NCBI RefSeq assembly: GCF_032854445.1
Contig: NC_088300.1
Location: forward strand, 16,683,570 to 16,747,569
Direction of reading: 5' to 3'
Source of the DNA: Liolophura sinensis
Taxonomy: Eukaryota; Mollusca; Polyplacophora; Chitonida; Chitonidae
DNA length: 64,000 bases
Shown: positions 24,101-36,300 of the stretch, piece after piece
Layout: each line of letters starts with the position of its first letter
Numbering within the stretch: the stretch's first letter is position 1
Notes under the pieces: generated by a model
The model's database searches: none
Told to the model about the DNA's origin: nothing
What the model saw: the letters and a program-made list of their open reading frames with translations, nothing else
Program-made: the position numbers and the translations under genes

Positions 24101-27100
24101 ATTTGCACTCTAGGAGTGAGTTCCATTTTTTTCTGTTGACAGAGAGAAGTTAACAACAAAGTTATTTGTGTGTTTTTACCAATAATTGGCTTATTTTGAC
24201 CATTTGTCAGATAGATCTGTCTGATATATCTATAATTTTTTATTCATTTCAGGTTTATTGTCAGCCTTGGGCCTTCTAGATTTATATTTTGTTAACCATG
24301 CGTACTACAGCACATTGTTGAAGGGGGCATCTGTGCAATTAGTGTTTGGCTTTGAGGTAAGATTGCATTTCTTGTACTAGTGGTTGGCGTAAAATTGAAA
24401 CTTGTTTTAATCCTTATCAAATTCAATAAAATGGACGCATAAAGCCAAATGTTACACCAATGCTGATAAATTCTGCTGTTTGTTTATATTGCAGCTTGTA
24501 TCAGTAAACTAACAAGATGCCAGATTTAGTTTAGCCTTTAATACTGAAATATTGGCATCTTTTTAGCAGTATGATAGTATTGCTTTATTAAAAGGGTTAA
24601 ATAAATCTGGGGTGATTGTCATGCAGCATGTAGCATTAAGCTGACCAAGATATGGTAAAATTATTGCTAAAATGGTGCTAAACCCTAAGTATTCATCCAT
24701 TTTTTCTGTTAAGTAGTCCTTGGCTTCTTAACCCTCATGTCACTATCCACACACTGTCATAGTAACCAATGGCTTAATTTAATAGCTGCTTGCAGTGTGC
24801 TTCACAAAACCAGGACCTGTTCATTGCACAAAATTAGCTGAAGCCCATGACACAATTTTTGAAGTAATATCAGTCCAGTTGTTTGTAGAAAAAGTGGTAA
24901 ATAAACAACTTGTTTCTTCTCTGTTGCAGTATGCCATTTTGTTGACAGTTGTATTTATGACATTTATGAAGTACATACTTCATACAATAGACTTACAAAG
25001 TGAAAATCCATGGGAAAATAAAGCTGTCTATCTTCTGTATACAGAGCTCAGTATGGGTAAGGTTGTTCATTCAGTTTTTTTGTCCCATAATTATAATATT
25101 CATCCCTGATACATAATAGTACTAATATTAAAAGGTGCTTAACTGTGATTTAGAAAGTAACATATGAAATAGAATTGTATCTCAGATGTTTTTACTATTT
25201 GATTTTTTGATGTTTACATGCATTATGACGATGCATTTTGTGCTTTTGTAGTATAAAGCCTGTTAACAGGGAAATGAATGGTTGTCCTTATTTTGCGGGT
25301 TTCCTCTTGTCATTTTCCCGTTCCCCTGGCTCACAGACTCTTCGGTTTCCTCTGGTCACTCTCCAGTTTCCTCCACACTTTAACCAGACAGCAGTCTTAC
25401 AAGTGAATGTTCATGATGTTGGAAGAAAACAGCTAGTATAGGACCACCAATCCAATAAAATAAAAACTGGTACCGGATTATCAGTCCAATGAAATCAAAC
25501 TGGTAGAGGAATATCTATCAAATGAAATCAAAATTGGTATAGTAATACCAATACGATGAAGTCCAAAAGACAAGCAGCATTTGATATACATACGTTATGA
25601 ATGGTGGGATACCTATTGAAATGTATTGGAAGTGGAAACTTATGGTGTTTACATGGTATTGTTTGTGTCTGTTGTAGGTTTGATCAAGGTGGTGTTGTAT
25701 ATAGTATTTATGACCATTATGATCAAAGTTCACACCTTCCCTCTGTTTGCCATCAGGCCCATGTATCTGGCCATGAGGTAAGTTCTCAGGATTCAGATTA
25801 TATCGTTTGTATCGTAAGGAATTTGTCATTGTGAGTTCAAGTCCAGCTCATGCTGGCTTCCTCTATGGCTGGGTGTTTCTTCCTGGCTCTGCTGGGTTTC
25901 CTCACACCATAATTCTGGCCTTTGTCATGTAAGTGAAATATTTTTGAGTAAGGCATAAAACACCAGTCAAATAAATCAGTCATGACGAATTTCAGTTAAA
26001 GGTTACTAAATTCATTCTGATGGGTTCATTTTGTGATAGTTTAAAGTTTATAGTCTGATATAATCTTTTGCATAAAATTGCTGGTATAATTGTGGAAGCA
26101 CATGTTTTAGCTACGTGGTAAATGAGTTGTGTTCTCTATTTCAGGTCTTTCAAGAAGGCATTGCATGATGTTATTATGTCTCGCCGTGCTATCCGAAATA
26201 TGAATCAGCTGTAAGTTGACATTTTGAGGAAACCATTTCTAGAAATAAATTGTTTCAAGTTCAAGAAATCCACTTATGTAAACTTTCCCTGAGAGGATTT
26301 AACTAAATTTGAACTAAATTTTTTAGCAGAATTTGTCATGCTGATATGCATCTTAAGCATATTAATCTGCATGCTTCAAACTGACGTCGCAATCCACGGT
26401 GTGGCTAAAATACTGTTATCTTTTCACTGATTCAAAGTCGATATACTTAACTATTACCAAATTTGTAATTTTTCTTTGATGTTGTAGAAAGATTATGATT
26501 CACATTCTGTTACCATTACAAAATGTAAGAATGCCACTGTATTCTGTTAACCCGTTTTCTGACACTTGCCTTGTTTTCTGACACTTTCCTTGTTTCTCAC
26601 CCCACCATCAGCTACCCTGACGCCACAGCAGAAGAGTTGAATTCTGGGGACAATGTATGTATTATCTGTAGGGAGGAGATGGTGACAGCCTGTAAAAAAC
26701 TGCCGTGTAATCACATTTTCCACACCAGCTGTCTGCGCTCCTGGTTCCAGCGTCAGCAGACTTGTCCAACATGTCGCCTGGACGTTTTGCGTATGCCTCG
26801 CCCCCAGCCTGCTCCTGCCCCTGCTCCTCCACAGCAACCTCAAGTGCCTCCAAACTGTAAGCCACCAGCAAGGGTTTTAATATTTTCGTCTTAGTTATAA
26901 ACTATGTATTTTTCATGCCTTGACTGGTTCATATATGATTAGTTAGAATTGGACAAGCCCTAAAATACCATGATGTTCTTTTAATCACATCCTTAGAGAC
27001 ATTCTACACAGGCATATGTACATATCTATATGTTCTATACATCTATACTAATACAGGTATGAAAAAGCTTGATACAGTTACTAGTGTACATAGGTATTTA

Positions 27101-30100
27101 GGTATTTAACTTTCAGTAGTTTTATCTCATATTGACCTTAATCTATTAACACAATTGAATGTTTTCATTTCAGTTAATAACATGTTCTTTGATATGAACA
27201 TGTGGATGCAGGGTGGGATGCCTCCTCCACCAGCGCCCCCTGGTGGTCAGCCAGCCCAAGGCCAACCCCCAGCAGGTATTGCATCTCTGTCGTTTTCTAT
27301 ACGGAAATATTTAACATCTCTATGATTTTGTTCCTAATACTTGCTTCATTCAAACAAACATGATATAGTCTCTTTGGATTCAGACATTTAGGACAAAATA
27401 TTATGAAATTCAGGTGACCTTAATAAATTAAATGTACGGTGTATGTTATTTGCAGCCAGCACAGCTAGTACATCCACTCCGTCACCAGGGACAACATCGC
27501 CCGTCCCCCCGGCCTTCAGCTCAGCCCCCTTCTCTCCCACAGCTATGCCACCTTTCTTCTCACCATTTAATACGCCTTTTATGCCATCTACAGGTGAGTT
27601 CATGAATGTAAATGCAAGTTGTAGTTATAATTTGTTACATTTTGATTAACAAAATATCCAAGCCAGTTTTACTCTGTTTAACAATCTGAAGGCTCTACTG
27701 GAGGTTTTTGGCAAAAAATCCACATTTATTAATGAAATCAATTCAAATTATTGCCTTTCAGAAAATATCAGACTTGCAGACTTAAGGTGGTAACATGATT
27801 CTTAATTTTAAAAAGTTATAAAATGGATCACATTATAAATTTTATGAACTTTATTATTATTTGAACCATAATAAGTGCTATGTGATGGTAATTCATGAAA
27901 GCTGAATATTTTGAGCCACCCTAAAATAATAGCAGATTTGCACTGGATGTTCACTGATGGATTTTTTGCCAAAATTCTTTTGGTACAGTCTCCTTAAATA
28001 TGATCACACAAAAATCTGGTTTCCTCAAGTATAGCGCTTAAATCTCAGATAATATAGTTTTACATTAGTGTTTTGGTGTACTCTCGGAAGTTTTGCTCAC
28101 TGAATCATCTGAGGCATTCTTCATGTAACAGCTGATCAACCAGTGACAGGAGAGGTCACAGTGGAGATGAAGCACATGCTGGTTTGGCCGAGGCTTACAT
28201 GTAGGCCTCAGCAATTTACATGTAACTTGGTGTTTTACAGGTGGCAGAAATCTTTTTTCAGTGTCAGAGAAGGGTATAAATATAAATATTGAAGGTCATT
28301 TCATGTGTGGGAAATGTTGATTACTCCAGCAATTTTTCCTGTTGAAGACACATCAGTGGTGTAACTCAACGCTTGCCCGCTTGCCAGGTGCAAGTGAAAT
28401 TGGTGTCTGGCAAGTAAATCGTGTTTCTCGGTTGTCCGCCAGTGACTTGCATGAGCAAAGAAGTCATCTGTGATTTGAGTTGCACATGTTGACTATTCTT
28501 CACTTGCTTGAATCTTCCAACTGCACTGGTAAAATATTTGTGTAAAATCGCAAACTTCAATTTGGCCATACACAGCTTTCAGACGGGTGGTTGAAATCAG
28601 GACGAGGCTTTTGCCTAGTGCCCAGCACGTACTCTCCCACACACAGATTTTTTCGTGCTATGAAATCAGCAGCGTGTTTAAGCCTAGCATTCTGCGCACA
28701 TTGCGGGGAAGGCTGAGTGGAGGCTGGTTTTCCTGGTGTTTACCTCGTATTCATGGCAACAGAGAGGATTCAATTTAGTGGGTTTTTTTTCACTAACTAC
28801 TGGTTGCAAACAAATCCCAATAGTCCCATATCCTTGGGCTTGTGAACTTGAGCTAGAGCACGACAGCAATAAAAAAACAAAACAGTTACATAATTTGCTC
28901 AATCTCATATATTTATGGTTCATCTTCTTTTCGGAAAACATTTCTTCAGTACCACGCACAAAGCTCACAACATTCTGATTACATTAAGGAAACAAAATGA
29001 ACAAACAGGGTACCCACAAGCAAACAAAATACTCGAAGTACTTGGTGAAAAAGAGTCGTCTCTCCTGTTCACTCTTTGAGAATTTCCTTTACCATTTTAA
29101 AAAAAGGGAAGCCTTGAACAGATTATGAAATTTGATTTCCAGACTTCTTTCAATAATCATGTTAAGTACATGTGTTAGAAAATGTATGTTCGTTGGAAAG
29201 ATGAAAGATGTGCGTCCATATAACAGTATTTGAGCAGACTACAGTGTATGGTTAATAATGTAATACATGAAAAAGTTACATGAATCAATGACACAACACA
29301 AATCTGAAGTCACTTTATTTTCTTTGTGATCACTTAACTGCAGTAACATGTAAAATAAAAATGCACGAATGTGGATTGAAACAGGTGTTGTTTTTATTTC
29401 AGTACAATTTTAATATTAATATTAGCAATTAATTGTGCAGCAAATGGTTGTGTCGTGGCATGGCAAGTGAAAATGAGTACGGGCAAGCAGTTTTCAAGTT
29501 AAAAGTCAAGTTACACCACTGACATATTTACATGATTGAAAAACTTTGAGAAAAGCATAAAAATTTCAGTCTCCGATAAAATAGAAAGGTAGATTTCAGT
29601 TTAATGTTTATTTTTTGGGGATTTTTTTTAGTGTCGGCTTGCCTGTAAAACACAAAGTAAAGTTGGTGTTCCCTTAGGATGTTTGTTAGGTACTTGACAT
29701 GGATTAGTTTGGCCTCTCTGGTTTTCATTACAAACTGCCATCACATCACATCACATCAGAATAAATACTCACTGTATGCTGCAGGTTTCCCACGTCCACC
29801 ACCTGACTTATCTCAGCTCAGCACAGAAGATCTGCGGGCAATGGAGGGTAACGAGCGAGCCAACGTACAAGCACGGTTACAGTGGTTACAGGACATCCAG
29901 GCCTTACTGGATGGAGCCATGTTACTTATCAACCAGTATAACACAGTAGCTTCTAGCCTCAGGTGAGTCTTACACTGTACTGCGTTCCTTACCAGAGGCC
30001 TAGTTTACAAAGTGCACATAGCGTTAAGTATATATAACTGTGATGAGGATTTACTGCATACAGTAATTGTCATAATTGTGTGGTGAATTGTAAACTTGTC

Positions 30101-31566
30101 CCCCCACCCCTCGCCCAGAAAGTGGATTTTTAGAGGAAATGTCATAAATATCTTACTTTTGGTGGCGAAACTTGCAAATCCATCATAAAGTGACACACTA
30201 CAATCTGTTACTTCTACTAGCAAAATCACTTGATCTCACAAATTTCAAGGAAAGTCAAATACTGTGTTTACCTTTCAAATTTACATATATGTGTATATCA
30301 GTGGTCAATGTCATTGCAGGATTTTGTTCTAGTTTTATCCTTTACATGTGATACAGGACTGGCTTCAACTTTTTGACAAATTATATGAGGAGAGTTTCTG
30401 AGAGAGTTTCTATGTTGTGAATGAAAGGAGATCTGTTTTTGTTTTTTGTTTCAGTGTCCCGAGGATAGGTTTAAATCAAGCAGCACCTTTACCAAGGAGT
30501 TGTACTGTGACAGCAGGAGGGAGGAGCTCTACCACCATAACCTCCTCCCTGGGGAAGACGGGAGCTAGACCCAAGTCCTCCACAGGATTCTTCCCCTCCA
30601 CCCCTGTAACGCAGTCAAAACCATCCAGTAAGGCGCTCCAGCTTCGTCACATGTTGCTATTCTATGTAGAGTAAAAATATTTTAATGGGACAAAGTAGGT
30701 TGTGACATTGAAATATGTGAGTGAAATGTCTTTTGCTGTGACACTGTCTTCAAGATCTTAGCCAATCCAAACCATATGTCAATGATAAACCAAATCAGAT
30801 CATGAAAGGGAAATGTTCTTCAGTATGCATAAAACATCAGTCTATCATAAAGTATTAGTAAGTGCTTAAAAGATGGAGTCTTTAATAATAGTATTAAACT
30901 GGAGATTCTATAAATAAACCGTACAAGACAACAAGTATTTGCATGTTTGGCTTATAAAACTTCTGTATTTTCATTTTCTGTGTGGGATACTTTATTTTCC
31001 TCTTATAAATAGCCGTTTCCTAGTTCTAATGTTCTTGCCATGATATGGTATTGCCCATATGGCATTAAACCAAAACATTCATTGCACTATTTAGTGTTAA
31101 TAGTGTTAAAATCTGTGATAACCCAGACCCAGTGTGTTATGTTCTTATTCATGCTTATTATTTACAGTGGACTTGTTTACCAAGGCTGTCATTGGTAGGA
31201 TGACTGTAGTGAACAAATGATACCGTGAACTTGTTTACCAAGGCTGTCATTGGTAGGATGACTGTAGTGAACAAATGATACCATGAACTTGTTTACCAAG
31301 GCTGTCATTGGTAGGATGACTGTAGTGAACAAATGATACAGTGAATTCCTTTGTTGATTGTAGATAAGGAAGATTCAGAGGTAAAGGGAGCCTCAGGATA
31401 CACGCCCCCAAAGGAGGAAATGATCCCTGCATGGGTCGACCCACATGAGGAGAATCACGTTGATGACCTGCATGAGGTCAGGCGACGCAGACTGCAGAAA
31501 TTCTCTCAGAGTGAAACCAAATCCGAGGTGCCTAAAACTACCAGTGACAATCTAGATCTTGACTGA
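18116..31566 (+). CDS. SYVN1: E3 ubiquitin ligase synoviolin (HRD1), ER-associated degradation
   Basis: Fourteen coding exons: 18116-18256, 22327-22419, 22688-22840, 23632-23680, 24253-24356, 24930-25056, 25678-25777, 26145-26210, 26612-26856, 27174-27275, 27456-27593, 29785-29962, 30455-30627, 31364-31566. Phases close exactly, giving 623 residues (human 617). HRD1 retrotranslocates and ubiquitinates misfolded ER proteins with SEL1L. The N-terminal multi-span membrane region (about 1-255) is highly conserved (GQLRAAEMEHLIERSWYAV, FVALFTLLLFLKCFHW, ENPWENKAVYLLYTEL). The cytosolic RING-H2 has C294, C297, C310, H312, H315, C318, C329 and C332, each three residues on from the human ligands. A proline-rich linker follows. 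A conserved C-terminal helix contains LSTEDLRAMEGNER, and the tail ends near RRRRLQKF. An ATG at 18128 is an alternative start. Intron 1 (4.1 kb) and intron 11 (2.2 kb) are enlarged by DNA elements. Confidence 0.97.
18675..18683 (+). repeat. Target duplication, left copy (ATTAAATGG)
   Basis: The 9-bp sequence ATTAAATGG directly before the first foldback element recurs exactly at 19443-19451, directly after it, and as ATTAAATAG at 20144-20152 after the second. Confidence 0.75.
18684..19442. mobile_element. Foldback DNA transposon 1 (long inverted repeats, 9-bp target duplication)
   Basis: A 759-bp element with arms of roughly 300 bp that are inverted, diverged copies of each other (for example CGCCCATCCAGCCA near 18786 against its complement near 19335; ATGATCGACATCTCAGGAT-like sequence near 18850 against 19275). 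The ends read TAGCCCTAGATGAC and, complemented, TAGCCCTGGATGAC. A 9-bp direct repeat flanks it. Long terminal inverted repeats with 9-bp duplications are typical of Mutator-like non-autonomous elements; that assignment is inference. There is no transposase frame. It sits in SYVN1 intron 1. Confidence 0.8.
19452..20143. mobile_element. Foldback DNA transposon 2, adjacent to the first
   Basis: A second long inverted repeat: arms of about 270 bp at 19460-19735 and 19855-20143. Matching landmarks are GGGGGAATAA, AAGCCACATTTACC, GATGTCAACCGAGTG and AATCCATGACAACAGC-type blocks with their complements. The terminal motif is TAGTTGC followed by GATGTAACTC or AATGTAACTC. It is bounded on the left by the shared ATTAAATGG (19443-19451) and on the right by ATTAAATAG (20144-20152). 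Its arm sequence differs from element 1, so it is a distinct family or subfamily. It lies in SYVN1 intron 1 and is non-coding. Confidence 0.75.
20165..20226. repeat. Short imperfect palindrome
   Basis: AAGTCAAATATTCCACTGCT and, about 18 bases later, a nearly perfect complement ending GATGACTT form a stem of about 20 bp. It lies just right of the second foldback element and may be the remnant of a third, smaller one. Confidence 0.5.
21362..21492 (+). mobile_element. SINE fragment in SYVN1 intron 1
   Basis: Plus-strand copy: AACCTGCGGGTAGTCGTGGG, TTCCTCCCACCAT, then the GTATAAGTGAAGTATTCTTG core and the AATCAAATAAATAAA tail. The tRNA-like head is missing. Confidence 0.8.
22908..23179 (+). mobile_element. 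Nearly complete tRNA-derived SINE in SYVN1 intron 3
   Basis: Complete order of parts: a tRNA-like head with an A-box-like TGGTCCAGTAGTTAGAGG and a B-box-like GTGAGTTCAAGTCC; the GCTCATGCTGGCTTCCTCTC link; GGTCTGCAGCAACCTGCGGA; the CCCCCGGGCTCTGCCCGG stem; TTTCCTCCCACCATAATGC; the GTGAAATATTCTTGAGTACG core; and an AATCAAATAAATAAATAAA tail. The central and tail block resembles the widely shared metazoan SINE domains (V, Nin-DC or Meta type); I cannot say which. Confidence 0.9.
23416..23545 (+). mobile_element. Two short SINE tail fragments in SYVN1 intron 3
   Basis: Diverged pieces of the core (GTATAAGTGAACATTTGTTG at 23427 and CTTCTTGAGTATGGCATTAA near 23503), each followed by AATAAAT-rich tails. 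They are older than the copy at 22908, judging by divergence. Confidence 0.55.
25828..25978 (+). mobile_element. SINE copy in SYVN1 intron 7
   Basis: Starts at the B-box region (GTGAGTTCAAGTCCAGCTCA), runs through GGCTTCCTCTATGGCTGGGT, GGGTTTCCTCACACCATAAT and AAGTGAAATATTTTTGAGTA to the CAGTCAAATAAAT tail. It begins 50 bases after the exon 7 donor. Confidence 0.8.
27678..27997. mobile_element. TTAA-bounded MITE, copy 1, in SYVN1 intron 11
   Basis: About 320 bp between two TTAA tetramers. Inner ends carry related inverted motifs (GAAGGCTCTAC at the left; TACAGTCTCC at the right). The left interior, with AATCCACATTTATTAATGAA, matches the element at 57805-58134. Internal sequence is AT-rich and non-coding. 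Confidence 0.55.
28354..29521. mobile_element. hAT-like non-autonomous DNA transposon in SYVN1 intron 11
   Basis: The left end CAGTGGTGTAACTCAAC and the right end, complemented CAGTGGTGTAACTTGAC, form a terminal inverted repeat of about 16 bp. Subterminal GCTTGCCCG and TTCACTTGC-type motifs recur at both ends. CAGTGGYGTAAC ends are common in animal hAT elements. The expected 8-bp target duplication is not clear (only ACAT is shared), so the family call is tentative. The 1168-bp interior has no transposase frame. Confidence 0.6.
31168..31341. repeat. 58-bp tandem triplicate in the last SYVN1 intron
   Basis: Three near-identical 58-bp units (TGAACTTGTTTACCAAGGCT at the start of each) end 22 bases before the acceptor of the last exon. 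The near-identity points to a recent expansion. Confidence 0.9.
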
Positions 31567-33300
31567 AGGCTCAAAGTAGTTCGAACTGAGTGGCCATGTG
31601 AAACACCCCTTGGCACAGGTCTCATTACCAACTTCTAAAGCCTTTTACGCAAGGTGCTAAACACACATCCTTCAATGTAAATACTAGGTTTATTTTTCTC
31701 TGCTATGAGGCCTCGTCATGAGCTAGATATTTACATTCGACAAGACCACACAGAGTGTAGTTGTTTAATGTGACCTCATGCTCATTGTGAGGACAGCAGA
31801 TCTGCCTGCAAAATTATCTCCCCTTATGTGCTTGCAGAAGACAAGTATTTGTAAAATTTGCTTTAATATCATTGGTTAATTTATGAGTGTGTTTGTGAAG
31901 CATCTTTTACTAACTGAAGAACTCTGGAGACAGGTGGTAACCCATTGAAGCATTATACATGTGTAAAGGTGTCACAACTGCCTTGGCTCTGGTATGTGAT
32001 TTAGAACAACTTAACAAGAATGTCAATGTACATGCAGTATTGAAACATAGGTATGTTAATTGAAGGAATGATTTTTGGACTAAGCTACTAGGCAGAGTTA
32101 ATTTTAAAGAAATATTGAAAGTGTAGTGTTACTATATGTAACCAGTGATTGTAGATGTGACACAAGTTGTGTTATTACAGATATGGAAATGAACTTTTAC
32201 AAGTTAACTGGGTGACATTTATATTTGCTCTTTTTTTTTTTTCTGCGCATAGGATTACAGTCCATCAAAGCATTTAATAATACGAGTACATTAACACATT
32301 TTCACATCATCTTCCTGAATTCTACCCTTGAAGCACTTATTACATGCTGTCTTTGTTATAAACCTTGTCAATATAACTGATCTGTGAGGATAACAGTGGC
32401 AGTTAATATAAGATTTGAAAATAATACATACTGCACAGGTATGATGTTTCTGATTGTGCTTTTGGTTTATCTTTATCACAAAAGTGAAAAAATTTAAATG
32501 TAGGTATATTAGATGTGAAATTAAATTTTGTCCTGCATACCGCAAGTAAAATAATTCTGCTTTTCTTCATCTTAAAGTGATCTCATTTATTTGTATGCTG
32601 TTCATATATTAGTCTTATATCCATGCTCTCAGTACCATCTTTTGCTATCAATATGTTAATCTTATGGAAGAGTAAAAGATGCTATTGCATTACTGTTTTG
32701 CTACTGAGTTATACTGGTATTGTCTTAGAGGAGAGATTATCTCCATGTGTAATGTTCATAAACTTGGAGACAGATTGAAATTACCATTCATTGTTTTGAT
32801 CTGTGAAAGCGATAATTGTTATTGGAGGATCATAAACTAAATCCTCATCCAAACTGGGTGTAGACAAATGCTTTTTGTCTCGTATCATACAGCTGTATTT
32901 CCCCCCAAGATTTCCTCCAGATTCAGTAAAAATGTCTCCATTCTGTGCTGATCATTATCTTTAACTTTATTACTCAAACTGTTTGTCTCAAGGTGTAAGA
33001 TCTAAAGCTCTATTTTCAATTGGATAGTATGACGGTTGTTATTTGAGTTTCTTTAGATGGATTGGGCAGGTAGAGAAGGCATTTTTTTGCCATGTAAATG
33101 TGTACATAGTTTTAATTTGTCTAGTCTGTATGTCTGTGAGAGGAGGCATCCATGAGTTCTGATGGGCAGAACAGATTGTTTGCCTCTTCTGTTTAATATT
33201 GTACAAAAATGGTACAGGAATGATTTACTCCACGTTGTATAAATAGACTGTAAATGTGATTAAATACTCTAATGTAAAATACAGTGACATTTCGAATTAT
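31567..33300 (+). other. SYVN1: Probable SYVN1 3' UTR
   Basis: No further coding signal follows the stop at 31564-31566. The first plausible hexamer is the variant ATTAAA at 33259-33264, implying a 3' UTR of about 1.7 kb. No canonical AATAAA was seen in this stretch, and the end is unproven. Confidence 0.4.
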
Positions 33301-36300
33301 TTTTTCCTGTTAGAGATTGCTAAGAATGTATTCTTGGATATATCATATACGGTACTCACAGTGAACAGCGTTTACACTTGGCACACTGCAGTTAGGAACA
33401 AGCACAGATAAGCTCGACGTCTTACACTGAATGATCACCATGCCTTTTGTGTTCCCCATGTTTCTGTGAGGCAGTCAGCATCGTGCATACATGTATGACA
33501 GCTGCAAAATGATCCTGCTAGGAGGAGACATTTGCCATTTGATAGTATGGACATAAGTCAATTTTTTGTCCGATTTTTACATATGAAAGAGCTTTATGAG
33601 TATGGAATTTCTGAGTTGGTTTCCTACCGATGCAGAGCTCCTCCAGCATCTGGTTTGAATATACATTATGGTGGCTTGTCCTAATTTCAGTATTTTATTT
33701 CACTGATGTTTGACACTTCAGAATTTTTCACTTTGTTGATAGTGGTCAGTTCAAGGAGGGAGAAAAAAATGGTCAGTTACTGGGACAGTGTGGCCTTCCA
33801 CAAACTGGTCCTACATGGGAAACGACACCCCATTCCCTAAATTCACATTTGGAGCATCAGTGGTTTTAAATGGCTTTGTAATACTGCAGTGTTATGTTTG
33901 CAACTGCTGGTTGACTGGTATCAGGTACCCATCTACTTCAGATGCATCAACCAGGCACTACCTATTTTTTTCCCATGTGCATGTAGGTGAAGAATTCAGC
34001 ATGTGTAATGATCTCTATTCTCTCCACAAAAGACCACTGGAACCTATCTATTCTATGCTCTGATTTATGATACAAGTGTAAAGTAACGTAATCATGTTAG
34101 CCAATGAATGATCCGAATGAGCAAAATGCCTTGGCGAACGAGCATAAATTTTCACTGGTGGAAGTGAGGGGTGTCTTCATTAATATTCACCCAACGTACA
34201 CAGAGGCAGGGTGTATTCTTGCGCATTTCCAACAACATAAAACTACTCCAGAAATACCTAGTGTCACTAATGCCCACAAGTGGACCATAGAGTCTCTGTG
34301 CTTAAAACCAGAGTTATACCAACAAGTTTGGTAATTTTATAACATTCACCATTCAATCACATTACCATTACAACATCTGACAGTTTACACTGGTTCAGTT
34401 GTTTCATTCTGGATTATGCTTATTAACCATCTGTATCAGATGTGTGATCCCTTTCAGCTGAGGTAGTAGACGGAGGGCTACAGGCCTCTCCCTGAGGAGA
34501 GTACTTTACCTCTGAAAATCCTGCTCCTTTGACTCCAAACTCATTAGCTACCAAAGTTGGGTAGAAATGAGCGATGTGCAAGTGGATCCAGCTTGACTAA
34601 TACTCTTTCACAGTTTAACATGATTCTTCAGTACAGCATTAAAAAACTGTGGGATTAACAAAGCGTTGACTTTACCTTAAAGGGACGCAGAATTGTTGCC
34701 AACCTGTTGGTGGGAGATAGGAAAGTGCAGATTATGCCCAAGACTGAATTTTTGATACTGCAGATTTACTTAAGCAAATTTAGGCTGCTGGGTTTAACCT
34801 TTCTCCACTATCTACCAATCGGAGTCAATTCTGTATCCATTTGAAGTCTTCTAATGTGATAGTTGATTCATTCATATGATATGGGTCTCATTCTGTACTC
34901 AAGAGTTAATTTGATTTACATAACTAGCCTGCTGAAAATGGTTGTAATTAAATCCCCAAAGATAAAGATTTTGGTTATGACAACCACTAACATTTATTAT
35001 CCTGAAAACTTCCCTCAAGGGTGTTGAGAACAACAGAACAAACAGGATTAAGAACATCTAGAAATAAGAGAACAAGGGGAGGGAACAAAGTCCTGATGAC
35101 CTTGCACAACCTCCTGTTCTCTGTCAAAAGTCAGAACAGACATAAAATAAGAAAGAACAATTCTTAAAAAATCTTCGTTTCAACAGGTAACTGTCCAAAT
35201 ACAAGCACAATTCAGGCTAAACAACAAATTCTCTAGAACATGATTTAACAGGGAAAGAAATATAGCAACAGGCTCAACATGTAGCTGACAAAATACTGAC
35301 AGCTACCTTGACACACTTGATCTGAAGCCAGAAGGAAACGGGTAGCACTGACAAGAATACCACTAGGTAAACTCTCTGCTGTAATTGTGTGGTGGACAGT
35401 TTGGCCACTGGCACACATATTCAGATCTGGAAACTTTCTATGTTAGTGCTCTGTGTTTCAGATCTTAACAATGTTTGTCTTCACATTTAAGCAGTTTAAC
35501 ACAGGAACATGATTTTCATGAAATCGGAAGATGAATGTGATGTGTTCTTAAATGAAATGCATTCATGCCAAAGTACTGTTCTTAAGTATTACTTTGGCAA
35601 CAAATGAGAAATAACTATTTTAATAGAAATTTTCATACATACTAGAGTATGTACACACATGTGTAGCAATTAGAATTACATGTTCTTCATGTTACAACCC
35701 CGAAGGATCATGCCAAATATCTCACCCTCTCGGAGGGTCTAGGTTACTACCAGACTGGGGATATCTCTAAATAACACCAAAACACACAAAAATATGGCAT
35801 CTCTGAAAGTTGACAGGTCATAGAAAAATAGGAGTTTTATATCTATTTTGACTTTTGGTAGACAGTTAAAAAAAACAAGAGATTGCAAATTGCAGTATGG
35901 TTTCGTGGTTGTTCCTTGAAACACTTGTGACTAGTCAACTGAGTCACTTTTTGACATCATAAACATTTATACACGAGGTGTGTTTTACAAAAATTGGTCC
36001 AAGCCAAACTCAAAAATATAGCAAAGCACTGGGCTTACAAAGCTGGATTGTCTAGAGATATAAGGGAAGCGTACCCTAAATATGGGTGTGTCCTACACAC
36101 TGAGGATCATCACTGTCAGATAACTGTAGAATGGTGATCCTCCTCACACAGTCCTATATCAAAACTGTAGTGCATTGCATACAGCAAGTTTGGTCTGTTT
36201 TGTGAACTAGCCCAACCTGTCAATTGTCATTATATGTATTCCCAATCAGTCTTTATATTTAAATTCACCCCTTAGTAATATTAAAATCCCACTTGGTATT

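Noticed and set aside
23855-24130. Possible dispersed repeat (GATTTGGATGAAAGTTTGTG region) in SYVN1 intron 4
   Set aside because: The phrase recalls repeats seen in several invertebrates, but no second copy, termini or target duplication is visible here, so no element is called.
33788-34334. Two plus-strand open frames downstream of SYVN1
   Set aside because: Short, unlike known proteins, no splice context, and located in the expected 3' flank.
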